Source of the DNA: Fidelibacterota bacterium
Lineage (GTDB): Bacteria; Fidelibacterota; BS150m-G59
DNA: 21,196 bases
Direction of reading: 5' to 3'
Assembly: GCA_016784265.1 (NCBI GenBank)
Contig: JADHUZ010000002.1
Location: 1 to 21,196, forward strand
Shown here: piece by piece, positions 15,553-20,451 of the stretch
Position numbering within the stretch: position 1 is the first letter of the stretch
Layout of the letters: every line of letters starts with the position of its first letter
Notes under the pieces: model-generated
Told to the model about the DNA's origin: nothing
What the model saw: the letters and a program-made list of their open reading frames with translations, nothing else
Databases searched by the model: none
Translations under genes and position numbers: made by a program

Positions 15553-16964
15553 AAACAATAATTTCACTTTCTATTTTTGCAATCTTTTTTCTCGCGTGTG
15601 AGGAAATTTCTCCGCAACGGATGCTCACCGATATTTTCAACATGACAGGCGATCCGCACATCCATCTATCGGAAAATTCTGTGGATTTTGATGATGTCGT
15701 TCTGGACGAAACGGCGACTCAAACAGTAAAAATTACCAACACGGGTTTCAGTACGCTTACTATCCAAAATGTGGAAATCGCGGGCGAGGGATTTTCTGCG
15801 AATCCTCCAAAAAAGATATTATTGCCCGGCGATTTTACGGATTTGAATATTTTCTTTGCGCCACTTAACCTTGGTGATGTTTCCGGACAAGTCAATATTT
15901 TTTCCAATGATCCGGAAAAACCAGAAGTAAACATCGCACTTGCAGGCTCGGGAATTCATCACATCCTGAATCCAACAATCACCATCACATCACCAAATGG
16001 CAATGAAAATTGGGAATTGGGTTCATCGCACACCATTCAATGGACAAGTGAAGATATTGGGAATAATGTAAAAATTGAACTCTACAAAAACGGGGATTTC
16101 TACGCGACGATTGACAACAGCGAATATAACGACGGAAGTTATTCGTGGACGATTCCATCAAGTTATGCAGTTTCAGATTATTACAAAATTAAAATTACAG
16201 ATACGAGCAATTCTTTAACTTATGATTACAGCAATGATTATTTTTCGCTTTCGGCGGCCATGAATCCAACAATCACCATCACATCACCAAATGGCGATGA
16301 AAATTGGGAATTGGGTTCATCGCACACTATTCAATGGACAAGTGAAGATATTGGGAATAATGTAAAAATCGAACTCTACAAAAACGGAAGTTTCTACGCG
16401 ACTATTGACAACAGCGAATATAACGACGGAACTTATTCGTGGACGATTTCATCAAGTTATGCAGTTTCAGATTATTACAAAATTAAAATTACAGATACGA
16501 GCAATTCTTTAACTTATGATTACAGCAATGATTATTTTTCGCTTTCGACGACGATTGTGCTTGATGAAAATTTCAATAATTTGAGCGATTGGAACAACAA
16601 CGGCTGGGTTGTGGATTCCAACGGTTATATCGGAAATTGCGCAAAATCCACGACGACCGATTTATGGGATCAAAACATCTTGACGAGAACAATATCGGTT
16701 GAAGATGGACAGAAAATGTCATTTTATGCAAACAAACCATACTCGGGCTATGGAATGCTATATTTTTATTGGAACGACGAATTGGTGTGGAACACATCAG
16801 AATTTGGCTGGACTCATCAATCGTGGAATATAACAGGTTCCGGGGAAGCCGAAATCAAATTTGTCGGGGAGAACAACGGTTCGGTGTATTTGGATGAACT
16901 CGTGCTCGAATGGCAAAGCACAAAAGAAAACTCGAACCAAACAAATGGAGATTTAAAACCATGA
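15549..16964 (+). CDS. Lipoprotein with ASH-type domain, two near-identical Ig-like (Kre9/KNH) repeats and a C-terminal jelly-roll-like domain
   Basis: The 471 residues begin with a lipoprotein signal (lipobox F-L-A-C, Cys17). Residues about 35-135 are an ASH/choice-of-anchor-D type beta domain (VDFDDVVLDETATQTVKITN; FSNDPEKPEVNIALAGSG). Two repeats of about 95 residues follow (about 140-235 and 238-333), each with SPNG-x-ENWELGSSHTIQW, YSWTI and DYYKIKITDTS, the pattern of the Kre9/KNH-type beta domain. A C-terminal module (about 338-455: LDENFNNLSDW to VYLDELVLEW) resembles the jelly-roll domains of secreted adhesins. The architecture suggests a surface-anchored binding or stalk protein. 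It is coupled at both ends by ATGA overlaps, to the upstream barrel-type protein and the downstream caspase-like peptidase. Confidence 0.8.
   Translation: MKTIISLSIFAIFFLACEEISPQRMLTDIFNMTGDPHIHLSENSVDFDDVVLDETATQTVKITNTGFSTLTIQNVEIAGEGFSANPPKKILLPGDFTDLNIFFAPLNLGDVSGQVNIFSNDPEKPEVNIALAGSGIHHILNPTITITSPNGNENWELGSSHTIQWTSEDIGNNVKIELYKNGDFYATIDNSEYNDGSYSWTIPSSYAVSDYYKIKITDTSNSLTYDYSNDYFSLSAAMNPTITITSPNGDENWELGSSHTIQWTSEDIGNNVKIELYKNGSFYATIDNSEYNDGTYSWTISSSYAVSDYYKIKITDTSNSLTYDYSNDYFSLSTTIVLDENFNNLSDWNNNGWVVDSNGYIGNCAKSTTTDLWDQNILTRTISVEDGQKMSFYANKPYSGYGMLYFYWNDELVWNTSEFGWTHQSWNITGSGEAEIKFVGENNGSVYLDELVLEWQSTKENSNQTNGDLKP
15968..16547 (+). repeat. Two near-identical 286-bp coding repeats, period 294 bp
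   Basis: Copy 1 spans 15968-16253 and copy 2 spans 16262-16547, each starting GAATCCAACAATCACCATCA and ending CGCTTTCG, separated by 8 bases. By eye they differ at about eight or nine positions. These include changes that alter residues (Asn to Asp, Asp to Ser, Ser to Thr, Pro to Ser) and several silent ones. The high DNA identity indicates a recent duplication or gene conversion of one Ig-like domain within the lipoprotein, and gives a site for further expansion or loss by recombination. Confidence 0.92.
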
Positions 16965-17932
16965 AAAAATTAGCAATTTTAACGATGAGCATCATCATTT
17001 TCGGGCAAACTTTTGAAGGCACAAGCCCGGCAAAAAAAGTGGAAATTCATCCAAAAGGCTGGAAACCCGCAGAAGAAATATTTCAGGAAATGGAGGAAGA
17101 ATCCGCGCCATCGGTGAAGCCATATCCCTATTCCGATGTGGATAAAAATATTCCGCGCTCGAAAATCAAAACACACGATGGTGTGGCGATTATTATCGCA
17201 ATCAGCGAATATCAAAATCCCGATGTGCCCGATGTTGATTTTGCGCTCAACGATGCTTTTGCGATGCGTGATTATTTGACAAAAACACTCGGATTCAAGG
17301 AAGAAAACATCTTATTTGAAATAAACGAAAACGCCACACAAGCGGCATTTAAGCGAATTTTTGAAGCACAATTGAATAATTTTGTGATGCCCGACGGCAG
17401 TTCGGAAGTTTTTGTGTTTTACAGCGGACACGGTGCGCCTGACCCAGAATCAAAAAAAGCCTTTTTCGTGCCTTATGATTGCGATCCAAGTTATGCCAAA
17501 CAAACTGGCTATTCGCTGGATGAATTTTATGGATCATTGAATCGCATCAATGCAAAACACATTACAGTTGTGCTGGACGCATGTTTCAGCGGTGCTTCGG
17601 AAAAAGGAAACCTCCTCGGTGAAATTAGTCCAATTTTTATCACAGTAGAAGGTCCGCAAGCCATTTTGGAAAACGGCACCGTGTTTTCGTCATCTTCAGG
17701 TGAGCAAGTCAGTTCTTGGCATGCCGAAGAAGCGCATGGATTATTTACCTATTTTTTCTTAAAAGGATTGAGTGGCGATGCGGATGCAAATAGAAATAAA
17801 AAAATTACGGCTTTGGAACTTGGTGATTATTTGGAAGAAAAAGTACCGTATCTCGCACGAAGAATGCACAACCGCGAGCAAATGCCACAACGGCTCGGCA
17901 ATCAACCAGATAAAATTTTAGTGAAGTATTAA
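16961..17932 (+). CDS. Secreted caspase-like cysteine peptidase (C14/metacaspase type) with EF-hand-like loop
   Basis: ATG 16961 gives a signal peptide (MKKLAILTMSIIIFGQTF) and overlaps the upstream stop (ATGA). The 323 residues hold a C14 caspase-fold domain (about 70-300): VAIIIAISEYQ first strand, FYSGHGAP with catalytic His157, VVLDACFSG with catalytic Cys208, and SSSSGEQVSSW later. These are the hallmarks of bacterial caspase homologues. Near the C-terminus residues 275-286 fit an EF-hand-type calcium loop (Asp275, Asn277, Asn279, Ile282, Glu286). Calcium dependence is known for many metacaspases. Between signal peptide and fold is an acidic segment with IFQEMEEE (40-47) that recurs in the next lipoprotein. 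Export implies a periplasmic or surface role rather than cytosolic cell-death execution. The substrate is unknown. Confidence 0.9.
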   Translation: MKKLAILTMSIIIFGQTFEGTSPAKKVEIHPKGWKPAEEIFQEMEEESAPSVKPYPYSDVDKNIPRSKIKTHDGVAIIIAISEYQNPDVPDVDFALNDAFAMRDYLTKTLGFKEENILFEINENATQAAFKRIFEAQLNNFVMPDGSSEVFVFYSGHGAPDPESKKAFFVPYDCDPSYAKQTGYSLDEFYGSLNRINAKHITVVLDACFSGASEKGNLLGEISPIFITVEGPQAILENGTVFSSSSGEQVSSWHAEEAHGLFTYFFLKGLSGDADANRNKKITALELGDYLEEKVPYLARRMHNREQMPQRLGNQPDKILVKY

Positions 17933-17956
17933 TTTTGCAACAAACCCAATTTATGA

Positions 17957-17978
17957 CTAAATTATGCTTATATTTAAC
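17957..17978 (+). promoter_or_regulatory. Promoter-like element upstream of the DUF4384 lipoprotein
   Basis: The block begins CTAAATT and ends ATTTAAC, with the extended -10-like sequence TATGCTTATATT between them. It matches the element at 11842-11863 at 16 of 22 positions and lies in the only sizeable gap (57 bases) between the caspase gene and the next lipoprotein gene. It ends just 11 bases before the TTG start, which would make a very short leader. This weakens the promoter reading. Confidence 0.3.
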
Positions 17979-17989
17979 AAGGGGTTAAA

Positions 17990-19081
17990 TTGAAAAACGA
18001 CCAAAAAACCATACTATTTGATATTCTTCCTTCAAGCAGGACAAATCTTTTTATCATCATTTTGATTGCCTTGATTGGTTTTTCGTGTGCATCTCGTAAG
18101 CCAGAAAAGCCCAAAAGGACACCGGAAGAAATCGAGCAAGGTGCCGAAGCGATGTTTCAGGAAATGGAAGAAATTGAAAAAATTCCCGAAAAGAAAGATA
18201 AAAAACCAGAGAATATAAAACCTGAAACACGCACCGAAGAAACACCGGAATTTCAACCAACATCGGAATATCAAGAGCAAGAATCCATCTATCCGCGCAA
18301 ATTGGGCGGTGGCTGGATAGAGACAATGGGCGAGGCGCAGATGGTGAATATCACCTACGAAAAAGCACAACAAATCGCAACCGAGCGCGCAAACACAGCG
18401 GCAATTTTGCTGGCAGTCGGTGAGAGAATTTCGAGCAGTATGTTTATTTATCAAGATTCCGGCGGAAAAATGGATATCGCCGATTTTTCACAATCGGTTT
18501 CTGCGGGACATATTGTTGAGGCAAAAGACGAAGTTTGGACCAATGAAAATCTTTTGCAGGGCGAAGGAAAACCGCCAATTCTCGTCGTGCGAGTCATCAA
18601 AAAAGTAAAAGTGAAAAAAGACAAAGGTGAGTCTGATCCAAGTTTTCACATTCAGGCAAATTTGAATGAACCTGTATTTTCACATGGCGAAAAAATGGAA
18701 ATTTCAATCACGCCGACCCAAGATTGCTACATCACGATTTTCAACCAGTCCAAATGCGACAATGATGCGCCGGTGTATATTTTATTCCCAAATGATAATG
18801 AACCGGATAATTTTATCCAATCTGGAAATACGACGGTTATACCCGAAAAAAGCAATTATTCTTTCACAGCGCAATTGCTCGAAGGGCAGGACGAGTGCAT
18901 GGAATTTGTGAAAATTATTGCCACGAAAAACAAAATTCCATTCACTGGAAATTCAGAAGATTTTTTCCTTTTTCAAACAATGCAAAAAAGGACAGCGGCA
19001 CAAGAATTGGCACGCTGGTTAACAAAAATTCCGCTGAGCGAACGAGCGGAAGAAAACCTATTTTTCAAAACGGTTCGCTAA
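17990..19081 (+). CDS. Lipoprotein with LPP20-like helical segment and C-terminal DUF4384 domain
   Basis: The start is TTG 17990 behind AAGGGG. The N-terminus has about 20 polar residues, a hydrophobic stretch and a lipobox (I-G-F-S-C, Cys33), so it is a probable lipoprotein. A charged Glu/Lys/Pro-rich linker (about 36-100) includes MFQEMEE (55-61), also present in the caspase-like protein. Residues about 107-150 (WIETMGEAQMVN then AQQIATERANTAAILLAVGERI) resemble the Ala-rich helix of LPP20/FlgT-type domains. Residues about 222-330 match DUF4384: EKMEISITPTQDCYITIFNQ, VYILFPNDNEPDNFI, then VKIIATKNKIPF. DUF4384 is repeatedly found fused to or beside caspase-like peptidases, which fits the neighbour here and suggests a regulator, binding partner or substrate of that peptidase. 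The function is not established. Confidence 0.82.
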   Translation: MKNDQKTILFDILPSSRTNLFIIILIALIGFSCASRKPEKPKRTPEEIEQGAEAMFQEMEEIEKIPEKKDKKPENIKPETRTEETPEFQPTSEYQEQESIYPRKLGGGWIETMGEAQMVNITYEKAQQIATERANTAAILLAVGERISSSMFIYQDSGGKMDIADFSQSVSAGHIVEAKDEVWTNENLLQGEGKPPILVVRVIKKVKVKKDKGESDPSFHIQANLNEPVFSHGEKMEISITPTQDCYITIFNQSKCDNDAPVYILFPNDNEPDNFIQSGNTTVIPEKSNYSFTAQLLEGQDECMEFVKIIATKNKIPFTGNSEDFFLFQTMQKRTAAQELARWLTKIPLSERAEENLFFKTVR

Positions 19082-19121
19082 TTTTTTAAACTAAACAGTG
19101 CGGAAGCACAAAGGAGATAAA

Positions 19122-19664
19122 ATGAAAAAAACAGTTGTATTCGCGATAATAATCGCATTTGGTTTGACGCTGATGAATTGCGGCGGTCAAACATCTTTTG
19201 TTGTTACTTGCAAAGATCATCCTGATTGGGTGGAAAAAGGCGGTGCCGCTTTCAAGGACAAGGCGTTTTACGGCGTGGGTTCTGTAACAAATGTTCGCGA
19301 TGTTGGATTGGCACGAGATGCCGCTGATGCAAAAGCAAGAGCCAATTTGGCGAAGAACTTTTCTACAGAAATCAATAATAGACTGGAGCAATATCAACAA
19401 TCTATTTCTTCGGGAAATTACCCCGACCAAGAACACATGGAACAAGTGATTGAGCAGGGTTTGATTACGATTACGAAAATGGAACTGAGAGGCGCGATGA
19501 TTGTGGACAGACACGCTTGCATAAAAGAAAACACGCGTTATTCGCTAACGCGATTAGACACCGAAGCCTTTGCAAAAGAACTCGAAAAAATCAAAGATTT
19601 GCCAGATGAAGTCCAAAAGGTAATCAAACAACACGCTGATGATTTTTTCGAAGAAATGGAATAA
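19122..19664 (+). CDS. LPP20-family lipoprotein
   Basis: ATG 19122 follows AAGGAGA and gives MKKTVVFAIIIAFGLTLMNC, a lipoprotein signal with Cys20. The 180-residue protein has the LPP20 pattern: HPDWVEKGGAAFKDKAFYGVGSV, then LARDAADAKARANLAKNF, a helical Ala-rich segment, and a charged C-terminal helix. LPP20 proteins are envelope lipoproteins of generally unclear role. The protein ends ADDFFEEME, which echoes the FQEMEE motif of the caspase and DUF4384 proteins. It follows the DUF4384 gene by 40 bases and probably shares its transcript. An upstream in-frame ATG at 19098 lacks a ribosome site and would mask the signal peptide. Confidence 0.85.
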   Translation: MKKTVVFAIIIAFGLTLMNCGGQTSFVVTCKDHPDWVEKGGAAFKDKAFYGVGSVTNVRDVGLARDAADAKARANLAKNFSTEINNRLEQYQQSISSGNYPDQEHMEQVIEQGLITITKMELRGAMIVDRHACIKENTRYSLTRLDTEAFAKELEKIKDLPDEVQKVIKQHADDFFEEME

Positions 19665-19723
19665 TCGCATATTTGCCACAAGGGCGTGATGATTTCGTGT
19701 GGGCGACGGCGCGAAACATTTGT

Positions 19724-19747
19724 AGGGGCGACACGCGTGTCGCCCCT
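19724..19747. repeat. Perfect 24-bp palindrome flanked by GTAG (REP-like hairpin)
   Basis: The arms AGGGGCGACACG and CGTGTCGCCCCT form a perfect GC-rich palindrome in an AT-rich intergenic gap. The tetranucleotide GTAG sits at its left foot (19722-19725), the flank typical of REP elements recognised by REP-associated tyrosine transposases. There is no T-tract after it, so a classical intrinsic terminator is unlikely, though it could stabilise the upstream mRNA end. The shape resembles the palindrome at 21106-21127. Confidence 0.7.
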
Positions 19748-19761
19748 GCTCTGTGTCTTTG

Positions 19762-19777
19762 TTATTGTAAACAATAA
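19762..19777. promoter_or_regulatory. Inverted repeat overlapping the ribosome site of the small membrane protein
   Basis: TTATTG and CAATAA form a perfect 6-bp stem around TAAA. The right arm runs into the AAGGAG ribosome site (19776-19781) of the gene at 19787. A hairpin or a protein-binding operator here could limit translation or transcription of that gene. The stem is AT-rich and weak as RNA, so this is a low-confidence call. Confidence 0.3.
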
Positions 19778-19786
19778 GGAGAAATT

Positions 19787-20068
19787 ATGGAAATTCTTAA
19801 CGAACTGTATCAAACCATTTTGAGCAATCCGCTTTACATTGGGATTGCCGTTGTGTTGGCTGGACTCGTATTTTTTGGTGTGGTGAAAAAACTGTTCAAA
19901 CTGCTACTCATTGTAGTCGCATTGATTGTTGTGTATTTGCTGTATCTACATTTCACGGGGCAAACATTGCCAAAAAATGCGGAAGAACTCATTGACAATG
20001 TCAAATCCAAAACGGAATCTGTGATTGAAAAAACCGAAGAACTGAAAGAGAATTTGGAGAAAAAATAA
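19787..20068 (+). CDS. Small two-helix membrane protein with charged C-terminal helix
   Basis: The 93-residue frame starts at ATG 19787 behind a strong AAGGAG. Two hydrophobic segments are visible, about residues 17-33 (YIGIAVVLAGLVFFGVV) and 36-56 (LFKLLLIVVALIVVYLLYL), joined by a short Lys-containing turn. They are followed by a Glu/Lys-rich segment (about 68-93) that looks like a coiled or amphipathic helix. I recognise no family. The topology suggests a helical hairpin in the inner membrane with a soluble tail, a layout common for small envelope or stress proteins and accessory subunits. It lies 122 bases after the LPP20 gene, beyond the GC-rich palindrome, so it may have its own promoter. 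Confidence 0.75.
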   Translation: MEILNELYQTILSNPLYIGIAVVLAGLVFFGVVKKLFKLLLIVVALIVVYLLYLHFTGQTLPKNAEELIDNVKSKTESVIEKTEELKENLEKK

Positions 20069-20086
20069 GATTGGTGGTGAGTGATA

Positions 20087-20116
20087 TTTCTATAAATATG
20101 GGACTCCTACGGAGTC
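20087..20116 (-). repeat. Inverted copy of the hairpin-plus-tail repeat
   Basis: Read on the minus strand this is GACTCC-GTA-GGAGTC, two bases, then ATATTTATAGAAA. It has the same three-part layout as the plus-strand units downstream: a 6-bp stem, a GTA loop, and a tail beginning ATATTT and containing TAGAAA. The stem bases differ but stay paired. The opposite orientation shows this is a discrete element and not simply part of the downstream tandem array. Confidence 0.75.
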
Positions 20117-20153
20117 AAAAGTATAGACGATGCAACGACAAATTTCAGGTAAA

Positions 20154-20379
20154 AATCCCGTAGGGATTAAATATTTATAGAATGAAATTAAAAGCATTAA
20201 TAAATCCCGTAGGGATTAAATATTTGTAGAAAGAGATTAAAATTGTAATAAACTCCGTAGGAGTTAAATAAAATGAAAGAAGGGAATTGAAAGCATTAAT
20301 AAATCCCGTAGGGATTAAATATTTGTAGAAAGAGATTAAAATTGTAATAAACTCCGTAGGAGTTAAATAAAATGAAAGA
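20154..20379 (+). repeat. Array of five hairpins with GTA loop at 48-51 base spacing
   Basis: Hairpins lie at 20154-20168, 20203-20217, 20251-20265, 20302-20316 and 20350-20364. Three have AATCCC-GTA-GGGATT and two have AACTCC-GTA-GGAGTT, so the stem sequence changes on both arms while pairing is kept. The AATCCC units are followed by AAATATTT, a variable base, TAGAA; the AACTCC units by AAATAAAATGAAAGA. The spacers are repeated and not unique, so this is not CRISPR. The region 20069-20451 holds no credible gene. Confidence 0.85.
20191..20379 (+). repeat. Perfect 90-bp direct repeat, period 99 bp
   Basis: Copies at 20191-20280 and 20290-20379 are identical by eye. Each contains one AATCCC-type and one AACTCC-type hairpin and begins AAAGCATTAATAAATCC. 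The 9-base joint (AGGGAATTG) resembles the sequence before the first copy (GAAATT), so the array probably grew by tandem duplication of a two-hairpin unit. Perfect identity implies a recent event. Confidence 0.9.
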
Positions 20380-20389
20380 CAATAAACTA

Positions 20390-20438
20390 ATGAAAAAACA
20401 ATATTATTCATTAGTGTAATTAGCGAAATCTGTGGTTG
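20390..20438 (+). pseudogene. Vestigial copy of the signal-peptide start of the downstream FGE gene
   Basis: About 50 bases from ATG 20390 match the first 50 bases of the gene at 20452 at 43 positions, with one missing A in the AAAAAA run. The lost base puts a stop after nine codons. With it restored, the copy would read MKKTILFISVI and then stop at a TGA after about 16 codons. It lies directly before the real start and so looks like a degenerate tandem duplication of the gene's 5' end. Confidence 0.6.
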
Positions 20439-20451
20439 AAAAAGGAAAAAT

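Noticed and set aside
19724..19747. Rho-independent terminator after the LPP20 gene
   Set aside because: The stem is strong but no T-tract follows on either side; the GTAG flank and perfect symmetry fit a REP-like element better.
20154..20379. CRISPR-like regular spacing of hairpins (48-51 bases)
   Set aside because: The intervening sequences are themselves repeated and not unique, the repeats are only 15 bases, and no cas genes are present.
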